Source: Wolfiporia cocos
Taxonomy: Eukaryota; Basidiomycota; Agaricomycetes; Polyporales; Phaeolaceae
Direction: 5' to 3'
NCBI GenBank assembly: GCA_029448655.1
Contig: JACCLO010000049.1
Location: 22,076 to 86,075 of the forward strand
DNA: 64,000 nucleotides
The notes under the pieces are model-generated. The model did no database searches. It saw only the letters and a program-made list of their open reading frames with translations, and was not told where the DNA came from. Below, piece by piece: positions 21,955 through 32,824 of the stretch (position 1 is its first letter; each line of letters begins with the position of its first letter). The position numbers and the translations under genes were made by a program.

Positions 21955-23049
21955 TGACACAGATGGCTCTGTGGATCACCAAGCCAGTATCCTTGCGATG
22001 AACTAGGCGAATGGGTGAGGTAGAGGTTATCAGACGCACGCAGGAGGTAGGAGGTTCTTCTACGGGTACGCCGAGAAGAAGTAGACTGAAGTTATAGAGC
22101 GCTTGGCTCCTTACTTAAATACATGTGTATCGGGAGGGCACGTGCTACTAGCTAGCCGGTGCATTACCGGGTATGTGGCTTTGCCAAGTGTCGAAGCTTC
22201 TCTTATCTGATGTTTAGTTACTCTATCTAGAATGGCCGTGGAAGGCCTAATGGCCGACCAATCGTAATAGAGGGATTATTTCTTTTTATTGTGTTCGCTA
22301 ACGCGGGCGCAGCCCGGGTATAGGTGAAGCCGGTTGCCGGATACCTTGCGGCATAATGGCGATGGCCGTGCTTCGTTGGACTGACCAAGGCGGGACGCCG
22401 ATGGTCGTTATGTCATGGACCGTTAAGTTACCGCCGGCATGTGTATGTCCGGACCGGAGGTTAACCGGGACATGTGTTGGTCTTAGCCGTGAGGCGAGGA
22501 CCGGTGTTTTGGGCAACGCCGTGATGGCAGAAGCCCGGACTTGGAGAACGCCGAGTCCGTGGGATGGCCGAGAAGGCCTGAGCCTATAGCGATATTGCCT
22601 TGGTGCTATTATAGGTGCTATTTGGCCGTGTTGCCATTATTATGCGAAGGCGTGGCGCGCCTGAGGTGCCATTGTGATCAAGGATCTTATGGCGGTGGGA
22701 AGCCGGAAGGCCGACCCAATAGTACAAGGCCGCGAGGCACTGTTTGTACAGTGTGGACATTATTATGCGAGCGTGCCGCGCTCGGCCTATCATTATGATC
22801 TAAGATCTATGACGGGCTGGTCTTGCTCTGACGGGCGAGACCTGTATGACGTATGCTGTACGTTTGCTATTGGACGTGGTTGTACCGTAGCGTTACGTAG
22901 CTGGTCATGTGGTTGATAAGCCCAGTTAAGAGCTTGTCGTGTGGCAATGGGAGTTAACCCGTAGATAACTTGTAGTTAGACGTATAAATCCCAGGTAAAT
23001 TGCTATAATCGTAGGAAAAATGCTGTAAGCCCCAGATAAATCTGTGACA
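21955..23049 (-). repeat. LARD 3' LTR (left copy)
   Basis: This is collinear with 26915-28008 with scattered single-base gaps. It contains many short imperfect palindromes (for example GGCCGAGAAGGCC near 22565) and a decayed TATA region near 22125 (GTATTTAAG in element sense). Confidence 0.85.
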
Positions 23050-23064
23050 TTACCCCCGCTTTAG

Positions 23065-23086
23065 GTTTCATCGTCCCTGATGAAAC
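23065..23086 (-). promoter_or_regulatory. Hairpin upstream of the LARD polypurine tract
   Basis: Perfect 8-bp arms GTTTCATC/GATGAAAC enclose loop AGGGAC in element sense, 15 nt before the 3' LTR. Confidence 0.6.
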
Positions 23087-23119
23087 TATTCCTCATTGTG
23101 TACGTCCCAAGAGCGGTAT

Positions 23120-23332
23120 AACGCGTGATGACGAAGTGTCAAATGCCGTTATGGTGCTGCTTCAATTTGTCAATTGAACAGGGATAAATGGGAGTTTCAG
23201 GACTTGTGGTGGAACCTGAGCGTGGAAGGCGATTTTATTCCTTATAGTGATTTGTAACGCGTGATAGCGAAGTGCTAAATGCCGTTACTAGCGATTATCA
23301 ACGCGTGATGACCGAAAGGTCAAATGCCGTTG
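23120..23332 (-). repeat. Three 32-33 bp units with different internal stems
   Basis: Flanks AACGCGTGA and AAATGCCGTT are constant (the first adjoining bases vary slightly). The centres differ but each can pair: TGAC/GTCA, TAGC/GCTA and TGACC/GGTCA around a GAA-containing loop. Starts are 23120, 23256 and 23300. Confidence 0.6.
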
Positions 23333-26300
23333 TTAGGGAGATGTAGTCGTGTTACTAGAGTGTGCTGTCATTGTGCATGCGGATCCTAAGAGGAGGGACT
23401 CTCCTGTTATCGCTGAAGGTGTTCTAGTGCCTTTTCGCGACCTTGGTCGGATTATTGCTTTTGCTTATGACGTTACTCGTAGTAGAAGGCGATATGGAAA
23501 TGGTCATCATATAGTGCCTTTGAATCTACTTGTAATCTGTATCTCCAATAGCTTGCCAAGCGTATTAGAGGGTGCATTGTGTCGTTGTACGTATTTCGGA
23601 TAGCATTGTGCGATATTCCTTAGAGTGAGGGCTTCACTGTTAGCTCTGGAGATTTTCTAGTGTCTCTTCGAGCCCTTGGGCGGATATGTTGCTTATGCGT
23701 AGTACCCATTGAGTGTGACATAGCGGTGCTTTTTCGACGTCTATTGCCTAGCGGTGAATGGGATTGCAAGTTCCTTCGTTCGCGTGGCGGGTGTCTTAGG
23801 CTTTGTGCTTGTACAGGGGTAATCCTACTTTGTACGACTTATGCGGTTTGAACGGTTATTAAAGGGCGTCGCCTTATGAACGTTTATGAGGCGTCGCCTC
23901 CCTAGTATCGCAAGTACTAAGCGTGTGACATTTGTCAATGCCCATTTGTTACAGGGGTTGTGTCCCCTAGTTAGATTGCTTCTACGTAGCGATCTCTTCG
24001 GAGTCGTAAGTTCCGGAATGAAGCTGTGCCTTCGTTGTTGTATGCACTTATTTATTAACGAGTAGGCTTCTCGTGTAAAACCCCATAGTATAAGTACTAA
24101 TCATTGTGCATTATGGTCAATGCTTATGATTGTATTCCCTGATACTGTAGTGTCGTTGCCGTAGTGAGGCCTTATTGGGTAACCGTGAGAACATACATCC
24201 TTGTCAGGAGTTGTCTCGTATAGGTGTATCCCGTAAGGGCTGAAGTCCCATGGTGGCGATGACGGTAGTTTCCAATGTGCTTGTATGTCGTTAAAGTCGT
24301 TCTTCGATTGAGTATGACATTGTAAGCGTGGGAACTGGGATGATCGTTGGGGAAGGGTATATTTCGCTATTGGATAGATAGCTACTATATTCCTATTACA
24401 GGGTTGTCGTCCATATACGAATAGGACAGTACGAGCATGAATGAGGGTAATCGGGCCTCTTAGTGCATGTCGTTTGTTGCTTTAATGACCGTAAGGTTCA
24501 TTTGTAAGCGTGGGATAGTGGACTTGTTAAGGTCCTAGGTGCGAAATTAGGGTTTCCACCCCCTCTTTCACGTTTGATCTCCCGATCAAACCTATCCAGA
24601 TGGTTTTGGTTTTTAAAGAGGTTAAACCGCCTCTATACCCAGATAAGGGTGGGTGGATGTGGGCCGAAGGTATTCTTGACGTATATCCATATACGGCTGT
24701 ATCCAGTGTAGTCGCTCGCATATGCGACCAGATTTTTATACTAAGGTTTCCAAGCCCTAGTTTGTCGGAATCGAAGGGTTTTCCAGGCCCATATTCGATG
24801 TAGTGACGAGATGTAATCCTTTCTTGACGTAAGGATACAGATCCGGATTTATTTATTACGCGTCTCGACGGCGTAGGTTTCCGTAAACCAAGCAATTAAA
24901 TGATAACCGATTGCCAAATCGGCTTGATTGAATTAATAAGGGGGACTCCCTTGTTATCTCTGGAAGTTTTCGAGTGCTTCTTCGAGACCTTTTGCGGACG
25001 ATCGCATTGAGTTGCTAAGGTGTATTTTTCGAATTCGGTTATTCTCCCCACAGAGAAAAGTTGAATCGAAGTGAAATCAAAAGTGAGGTAGCTAGCCTCG
25101 TGACGAATTTTGCGATTGGCGTGCGAAATTGTCGACTTCAATACAGGGGGGGACCGGTTGGAAACCGGTGTAGATTCGGCGATTGTGCGAGAATGCCGAA
25201 TGAAGTGTGATTCTAGAAGCCTTGCGGCCTCCGCTACACTTCAAGGGAACGCGTATTAATAGCGTGTGTCCCTTGTTTTCCTTTCCTCTAACCCAGATTG
25301 CAAGATTCAATGAAGTAATCTTGTTGCGATCTGTTTGTACATGGGTGGCTGGTGGAAACAGCGCTGTACCCAATTATTTATAGACGCTTGTCAGACGTCT
25401 CTTCCCAATCGGATGGTAATTTCCTTGTCAGGAATTCCATTACCAAAAGGGGTGCCCCCGTTCTAAGGTTCTTTGTGACATGTGACCAAATGACAGATGC
25501 TCAATAACCCGAATCCCCTTTTCAGGAGCGAAGACCGAAGTCAAACGGGCGCCGATAGATTAAGAATCTTAATCGACTTGGTACTTAGGCATTCCCATAG
25601 TAATAATAGTTATAAGCATATGTTTGCCAAGCGTACGCGATCCTACGTCGAGTAAGGTACTAGTATCGTTTTTCGATTGACTTATTGTACCTAAGACGTA
25701 AAAGGTTGCTTTATATGTACATAAGCGACCTTAACCAGGCTAGATAACCTGGGAACCAGCAGGTGACGCAGGATTTCCAGAGGCGAATACAAATGCTATT
25801 GGACGGTTTCTAAGCTACTTTACAAAGTAAGTAAGCTACTAGGAGCCGCCACTAAAACTACATATTTATCTACTTATTGACTGGGATACCAGGGTACCTG
25901 AAAGAGAGCTCATCATCAGCGATCAACGCTGAGTGGTCATGTCTAACACAAGAAGAACGGGGGCATGGTTAGGGGCGCCCTTGTCAGGACGCCGCGCGGA
26001 ATTTAGCCGACAGGTGTCTTCATCGAAGCGCGCGACTTCCTTCTAGAAAGAGAGTCGGTGACTGCCAGCGCTTGATAAGCTGGGTCACATGGTTGGGAAT
26101 AGGATACACAGCCCATTTCCTCGTGGAGATGAGCTGGAAAGTGGTCGCAGTATTACACCGCGACCGGTCCGCGCTTTAGTGGTAAGGCTTGCCATCTATA
26201 GCCACCTGGGTGTCACATCAGGGCTAAAAAACCATCCGTCGATCTAAGATCGCGCATTCACGAGCGCTCCACACATCAAGGATGGTGGGCAACGCCGCAT

Positions 26301-26901
26301 GCTTCCGGTGGGGCCCCAACTCGGTTTAACCCAGGCTCGCACACCGAGCTGCCCGTAGGACTTACGCTATTGGCTACCGCGAGTGACCTCGGCTGGTTTG
26401 GCCTTGCGAGCCGCACCACCTCACCACTTGGATTCCCCGAAGGAGATCCCAAGCGGGCCCCTTACGCCTGGGGGGCGGCTTTGGAAGATTCCCACACCCA
26501 ACTAAGGGAATACGCCGAAGCGCATATCCCTATGGGGATCCTACTGGTAGTGTTGGGTCCCTGAACAGGGATTGCCAAGACAGGGGGCTGCGCGCACACA
26601 GGCAGACGGTCCCCTTTTCCCAATAGGCGGGTCTCAACCGCTGGCACCAGCAACCTTGTCAGGAAGCCGGCGCCTCTCCTTAACCCTGGAGTCCGGGTTC
26701 GCAGGACGCATGCTGCTGATTAGGCAAGCAGCGCCCCACTGGGTGGCAGCAGGCCGCTAAGCCCGCCGCCGATGTATCCCAATCCGCAACCACGGAGCAT
26801 ACATCCCCTTTGCAGGAGAGTAGCGGCCCCTGCGCTATCTCAGACACCTGTTGGAGGAAAAACCCAGGCGCCACCAGTTAAGGAGGCGCAGGGGGGTAGG
26901 T

Positions 26902-26913
26902 AGTTCTATTCTT
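26902..26913 (-). promoter_or_regulatory. LARD primer-binding site, self-primer type
   Basis: In element sense the 5' LTR is followed by T and then AAGAATAGAACT. These 12 nt are exactly complementary to AGTTCTATTCTT in the LTR (27049-27038), which starts 33 nt from the first T of the TATATAAG box (27082). Confidence 0.7.
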
Positions 26914-26914
26914 A

Positions 26915-28008
26915 TGACACAGATGGCTCTGTGGGACTCACCAAGCCAGTATCCTGCGATGAACTAGGCGACTTAGGTGAGGAAGAGGTTATCAGACGCA
27001 GTAGGAGGTAGGAGGTTCTTCTACGGCGTACGCCGAGAAGAATAGAACTGAAGTTAAAGAGCGCTTGGCTCCTACTTATATACATTGTGTCGGGAGGGCA
27101 CGTGCTACTAGCTAGCGGTTGCCTTACCGGGTTATGTGGCTTTGCCAAGTGGCGAAGCTTTATCTTATCTGATGTTTAGTTACTCTATCTAGAATGGCCG
27201 TGGAAGGCCCTAATGGCCGACCCAATCGTAATAGAGGGATTATGTCTTATCTGTGATACTAACGCGGGCGCAGCCCGGGTATAGGTGAAGCCGGTTGCCG
27301 GATACCTTGCGGCATAATGGCGATTGGCCGTGCTTCGTTGGATGACCAAGGCGAGACGCCGAGGTCGTTATGCCATTGGACGGGTAGTACCGTGGCATGT
27401 GTTACAGCCCGGTCCGGATGGTTACCGGGGCATGTATTGGTCTTAGCCGTGAGGCGAGGACCGGTGTTTGGGCAGCGCCGTGATGGCAGAAGCCCGGGAC
27501 TTGGAGAACGCCGAGTCCGTGAGATGGCCGAGAAGGCCGAGCCTATAGCGATATTGCCTTGATGCTAATATAGTGCTATTTGGCCGTGTTGCCATTATTA
27601 TGCGAAGGCGTGGCGCGCCTGAGGTGCCATTGTGATCAAGGATCTTATGGCGGTGGGAAGCCGGGAAGGCCGACCCAATAGTACAAGGCCGCGAGGCACT
27701 GTTTGTACATGTGGACATTATTATGCGAGCGTGCCGCGCTCGGCCTATCATTATGATCTACGATCTATGACGTGGCTGGTCTTGCTCTGACGGGCGAGAC
27801 CTTTATGACGTAGCTGTAACTATGCTATTGGACCGGAAGGTGCCGTAGCGTTATGTATGCTGGTCATGTGGTGATAAGCCCAGTTAAGAGCTTGTCGTGG
27901 TGGCAATGGGAGTTAACCCGTAGATAACTTGTAGTTAGACGTATAAATCCCAGGTAAATTGCTATAATCGTAGGAAAAATGCTGTAAGCCCCAGATAAAT
28001 CTGTGACA
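26915..28008 (-). repeat. LARD 5' LTR (right copy)
   Basis: It has a TATATAAG box (27082-27075), the self-primer stretch (27049-27038), and directly after it a strong hairpin, arms TTCTTCT/AGAAGAA with an inner GGCG/CGCC (27044-27016). Confidence 0.85.
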
Positions 28009-28096
28009 ACCCGGAAAAATTCGAAGTATGGTCGGATCATCTGAACCTAACCTACTTCAAGACGGCTCAGAAGCTCACCAGGAGACAGGCAAGATG

Positions 28097-28987
28097 TGAC
28101 ACAGATCTAACTGTGGGACTCACCGCCTAATCCACAAGGTGAGGGGAATAAGCAGGCAAGCAGTCAGAAGGCGCGCAGAAGAGAGGTGAAGTTCTTCTAG
28201 GGCGCGCAGCGCCTAGAAGAACAGAACTAACGACTAAAGGCGTTAAGCCCTATCTTATATACATGCTTATACTTGATTACGTAAGTAAGGGAATGGTCCT
28301 ACCCTAAACGTGTTAGTCATATGCTTGCATAAGGCGATGGTGTCAGTATGGCACCATCCGTATATCATAATGATGCGATAAGGCATCATGCATAGGTATC
28401 TATAGTGACCATGCTAGCCAGTAATGGACTTAGCCAGTAAGATACGAGGGATGGATCAGAAGATCCGCATACATGGTTACCGGGCCGGAGGCCTGGATCA
28501 TAATGACGTCATGATTGGAAATGATGATGTCATGGAATGTACTAGACCATGGGTCTAGAATAGTGATGCCATTATTGTGTAATGATGGCGTGCTATGGAT
28601 TGGACTGGGCTGTAGGCCTAGGTCCAATGGTGTCATAATTGGTAATGATGACGAAGGGGTTACATCATAGTGATGTCATAGCCAGGGGCTAGACCATATG
28701 ATGTCATGATGATATCATTATTTGTAATGATGGTATCATGGGTTAGAATAGACCATAGGTCTAGTCTTGTGACAGAGTGTCATGTAACATGTCATGCTTG
28801 ATGACTAGCGTGTAAGCGCCGTGTCATAGATGCTTAGTAGCGCGTAAGCACTCTTGGGCTTAGGTAATAACTGTTAGGTTACACCGGCATGTCGGCTTGT
28901 ACTGATAAGTACAGGATAACTCGTAGGTATGCGTAATAATACCGGATAAATGGCAATTAATTGCGGAAAAATGTCAGATCTGTGACA
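28097..28987 (-). mobile_element. Solo LTR (891 bp) in Gypsy-2 RNase H, TSD AGATG
   Basis: It begins TGACACAGATC and ends TCTGTGACA, flanked by AGATG (28092-28096, 28988-28992). In element sense it has a TATATAAG box, a GGGC/GCCTT stem, AGTTCTGTTCTTC, then an 11-bp stem GTTCTTCTAGG/CCTAGAAGAAC. It is close in design to 31764-32636 and 1283-1981. Confidence 0.9.
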
Positions 28988-31401
28988 AGATGGGCATTAT
29001 ATCTGTCAAGATTTAACTTCTCCATGCACCATAAACCAGGAAAAACCATGCTTACTGCAGACCCTCTGTCCAGGAGACCAGACCATGAAGAGGGGGTGGA
29101 ACTCGACAATAGGAACAATATTCTGTTGAAACCGGAATTTTTTGTTAACTTTGCGCGAGAATTAGCCATCCTTGCGTTCGAGCCCCTCCATCAGTTGGTA
29201 ATCCCAGATGACGAACTCCAACGAGAAATACACAAAGCATTGCTAGACAACGAGGTAACCAAGGACTACAAAGGCCTATTGGAGTCAGGACCTCACGAAT
29301 TCGGCAAGTCTCTCAGAGACTGGAACTACGAGAATGGTCTACTCTTGTACCATAACAAGATCTACGTTCCCAAGGCACCAGAAGAGCTTAGAAATAAGGT
29401 CTTACAATTACACCATGACCACCCTACTGCAGGGCATATGGGGAGATGGAAGACATACAAACTCATCTCACGTAATTACTGGTGGCCAGGACTAACCAAC
29501 TCGGTAAAGAAATACATACAGGAATGCGACACATGCCAGCAAATGAAGAATCGCCCGCAAAAGCCATATGGACCCCTGATACCTAACGAAGTACCAGAAG
29601 CCCCATGGGAGATAATAACCATGGATTTCATTATGTACCTACCCAAGTCGAAGATAGACAACAAGGTGTATGACGGAATCATGGTTGTAGTCAATTGCTT
29701 GACCAAGCGAGCATGCTTCTTCCCCATCTCCAGCAAATTCGGAACAAAGGATCCCGTAAGAGTCCTATACAGAAGGTTTTACCCAATACATGGGCTACCT
29801 AAACGTATCATTTCCGATCACGGAGTGCAGTTTGCATCCAAACTATTCGGCGAATGGTGTAAACTGCTAGGGATAGAACATGCCATGACTATGGCATATC
29901 ACCCACAGGCAGATGGACAGATGGAAAGAATGAATCAGACACTTGAACAATACCTCAGATGCTATGTAAACTCGTATTGCAAAGACAATTGGTCTCAATT
30001 CCTGCCTACGGCGGAATTTGCATACAACAACGCAGCGTCAGAGACTACCAAGATGTCACCATTCTACGTCGAGTTGGGAAGGCACCCAAAGGCTGGGCCA
30101 GCAGATTTAGCTATTCAGGCAAAAGCAGACCTTAATGAAATTGCAACCGATCGTTGGAACGCTCAGGAGCAAGCCAAAGCCGCAATGCAGTTAGCAGCTG
30201 ACAGTATGAAGTGGTATTACAATCAATCGATCCAGAAAGTACCCTTCAAGGTTGGAGACAAGGTTATGATAGACGTAAGGGATTACCAAACATCCGAAAG
30301 AAGTTTGGCCCCCAGGTACATCGGCCCGTTCAAAATAGTCGAACAACTGTCACCCGTGACTTTCAGACTACACATGGATGGCCAATACCGAGCCTATCAC
30401 CCGGTCTTCCATGCGTCAAAGCTAACACCATATACCGGCAAGGAAGAAGCTCCAGAACCAGATAAGTCAGGAGAATACGAAGTGGAGCAAATACTCAACC
30501 ACAGATTCACACCCTCAGGAAAACTACAATTCCTGGTGCGATGGTTAGGGTACTCCATGGGAGAAGACACATGGGAATATGAAGATGACTTCGTCAACAC
30601 TAAGGAGTTGGTAGACGAATACAAGGCAGAACATGCCCTTAACGCACATACCGCTCCGCGAAGATGACACACCCACAATATTCAAGTATTCGAACCAGAT
30701 GACAACCCAGACTGGAAAGTTGGGGATTGTTATCTATGGCCAGATGATTGGCCACTGCAGAGAGGTGAATTTACTCCGGAAGAATGCAAGAAAGTACGGA
30801 AGTGGTTAGTACGGGACAAATTCGGCAACTCCGTAGAAGAAGGCACTTGCTTCAACGAATATCTCGAATTCGCAGTAGGACCCCAGGGCACATATCCAGA
30901 AAGAGGCACTGAACATGCCACCGGATTTGACATCTACTCAGCCGAAGCTACCAGGATAAACCCTCACACCACCATGCTCGTGAAAACAGACCTAAGAATC
31001 CTATTCCCTTATGGATTCAGCGGCAAACTGGAGACACATTCTAGCATGGCGAAGAAGGGCATACAGGTACAAGGCAGAGTCATAGACTGGGATTACTGTG
31101 GAGAAGTGATAGTCATGCTCTACAACTTCACCGGATATCCATACATGGTTAACCATAGGGACAAGATAGCACAATTACTTCTGCAACCTGTCCCTCAACC
31201 AGAAATCCACCATAGTACAACCTACATGTACAATCAACAATACTTGAAGGACACAGCTCGTGGTGACAAAGGCTTTGGTCATACTGGTAGACACTTGGGA
31301 GAAGTCAAAATACTCCCTCATGACTATGAGGATTGGGACCGCCTGATGGAGCCCTCAGCGAGCAAGTGGCAAGATGTCGAACCACCGATCACCGAGTAAC
31401 C

Positions 31402-31418
31402 TTTGCAGGGACCGCAAA
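31402..31418 (+). promoter_or_regulatory. Hairpin upstream of the Gypsy-2 polypurine tract
   Basis: Arms TTTGC/GCAAA enclose AGGGACC, 2 nt after the pol stop codon and 17 nt before the 3' LTR. The purine tract GAAGAGGGGG follows. Confidence 0.55.
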
Positions 31419-31435
31419 TCTTGAAGAGGGGGTAA

Positions 31436-32824
31436 TGTCACAAATTTTCCTATATTTTTCCCTATTTTTCCTAGACTTGTAGTCCAGTTTGTAGCATAGT
31501 TAGCGTAGCACGGATACTTGTAGATCACGTGACCCAGTAGAACTAGATGCCGACGGAACCTTCTAGCAGGTTCCATCCCATTCCACAGATATCACATGTT
31601 AATGCTCATATGTGTGACCGCTGACTCATTACACTTGTAGAGTCACCTGCCATCTGACTCATTCATAGTCATAGCGCATACGTTATCACTTACGGTCACA
31701 TGCAACCTGACTCATACCATAGTACCGTAGGTCCTAGTAGTATTAGGGGTCTTGTATTGCATGTGTCACAGTATTATCTAAACGCCCTATTTTTCCGCTA
31801 TCCGTAGCCATTTATCCGGTATTTATACGCATAACTACGAGTTATCCAGTACTTATCCCATACGGCTATAACCTTACGGTTATTATTGCCCTTACGGCTT
31901 CTCAACGTACGCTTATGCGCTACTAAGCTAGAATGACACAGCGCTTACACGCTAGTCATGCCCCATGACACGTCCGGCTTGCAACCGTACCACGTCATAA
32001 CCTACGTCATGGACTAGACCTACGGTCTTGTCCAGACTATGATATCATCATGATGTCACCACCATCATATGTCTAGGTCCCGACCTATGTATAGACACAT
32101 GGCACCATACTGGCATCATACCCTCGTCATCAGTCTAGCCCTCGGGCTTACGACCAATGGCACTAATGGCTCGGCGCTCCGCCTTAGTCATTCCCCGGGA
32201 TACAGCCTATGGCAGTTACCCCTCAAGACTCGGCCTTCGGCCTTGTCGTCATACTGGTCTCAACCGCCCCCATGTGAATGTCTACAGGTAATATGATAGG
32301 TTCGCCATTACCGGCTTACCACGGTCTATTTCTAGCACAATCACACATCTATGCCTTATGCCGATACCGTACCAGTATCACATGCTAACCCTTCTATTCG
32401 TAGATGGATCTTCCTTCCGTTGATGGTTACTCAGCCACAACGCCATACTAGGTACATACTGTATAGTAGTACCAAACATGTATATAAGATAGGGACTAAG
32501 CGTCCTATACGTCTTAGTTCTATTCTTCTAGGCTATGCGCCTAAGAATCCTCTCACTTAGCTGCACTAGAATAGTCTACCTTACCTCCCTCCCCACTGGA
32601 GGATAAGTGGTGAGTCCCACAGACTGTTCTGTGTCAGCATGTATATATACTGGAACAGTCTGAGCGTTACAACTCAGTTCTGTTCTCCTCGATATTGAGC
32701 TACTGCCTAACAAGCAACCTCATCGCTCATACACTTTTACTTGCTATCTCTTCTTTGTGTGTGTATACCTCTAAGCCGCCCTCAAGAAACACTATTAGTG
32801 AGTATTAGGTTTGGGTTTGTGTCA
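31436..32824 (+). repeat. Gypsy-2 3' LTR (511 bp once the nested LTR is set aside)
   Basis: It starts TGTCACAAATTTTCC just after the polypurine tract and ends TTTGTGTCA. A TATATATA box near 32642 is followed by CTGAG...CTCAG and AGTTCTGTTCTCC. It is split at 31764 by a solo LTR. Confidence 0.85.
31764..32636 (+). mobile_element. Solo LTR (873 bp) inside the Gypsy-2 3' LTR, TSD GCATG
   Basis: It starts TGTCACAGTATT and ends TCTGTGTCA, with GCATG on both sides (31759-31763, 32637-32641). The TATATAAG box near 32479 is followed by a stem ATAGGGAC/GTCCTAT around TAAGC and by AGTTCTATTCTTCTAGGC. It inserted after Gypsy-2. Confidence 0.92.

Larger units (their letters stand above)
23050..26914 (-). 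other. LARD interior: non-coding, hairpin-rich
   Basis: No long open frame and no gypsy, tyrosine-recombinase or LINE motif is seen on either strand. Three copies of an AACGCGTGAT...AAATGCCGTT unit lie at 23120-23151, 23256-23287 and 23300-23332, each with a different short stem inside. Another hairpin (AATGACC-GTAA-GGTTCATT) lies near 24484. This looks like structured RNA rather than decayed coding sequence. Confidence 0.6.
21955..28008 (-). mobile_element. LARD-like LTR element with non-coding interior, TSD ACCCG
   Basis: LTRs are 21955-23049 (1095 bp) and 26915-28008 (1094 bp), opening TGACACAGATGGCTCTG and closing AAATCTGTGACA on the plus strand. ACCCG flanks both sides (21950-21954, 28009-28013). 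Element sense is minus: in the 5' LTR TATATAAG lies at 27082-27075, the PBS is just inside at 26902-26913, and the 3' end has purine tract AAAGCGGGGG. The 3865-bp interior holds no frame with gypsy motifs. The LTRs differ by many small indels, so it is older than the TRIM. It must rely on proteins supplied in trans. Confidence 0.88.
20014..31399 (+). pseudogene. pol: Gypsy-2 Pol, with two TGA stops and two large insertions
   Basis: Segments 20014-21954, 28014-28096 and 28993-31399 join in one frame. Protease: DSGA near 20205. RT: YLDD near 21320 (VIVYLDDILIF). RNase H: the segment ending EWQHYLEGHP resumes as [12 protein letters not shown] after the 6-kb insertion, then RWALYLSRFNF after the second. 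Integrase: HHCC finger (HHDHPTAGH...CDTCQQMK) and D/D/E in ITMDF, IISDHG and DGQMERMNQ. A chromodomain (EYEVEQILNHRF...WLGYSMGEDTWEYE) follows. dUTPase-like motifs come last (HATGFDIYSAEA, GKLETHSS, GRVIDWDYCGE, IAQLLL, RGDKGFGHTG). Both premature stops are TGA. The dUTPase motif 2 is degenerate, so activity is doubtful. Confidence 0.88.
19626..32824 (+). mobile_element. Gypsy-2: Ty3/gypsy element, 5' end missing, several nested insertions
   Basis: A cysteine-containing gag-like remnant and the full pol order survive: protease, RT, RNase H, integrase, chromodomain, then dUTPase at the C-terminus. The 3' LTR is 31436-32824, with PPT GAAGAGGGGG. The pol frame is continuous when the insertions (21955-28013 and 28097-28992) are set aside, apart from TGA codons at 20950 and 30665. 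No 5' LTR or complete gag is found upstream, where the TRIM and LTR fragments sit, so the left end was probably lost by rearrangement. Confidence 0.85.

Noticed and set aside
23050..26914. Gag-pol of the LARD
   Set aside because: Read in all frames, none gives protease, RT, RNase H or integrase motifs; frames are short and shadow-like.
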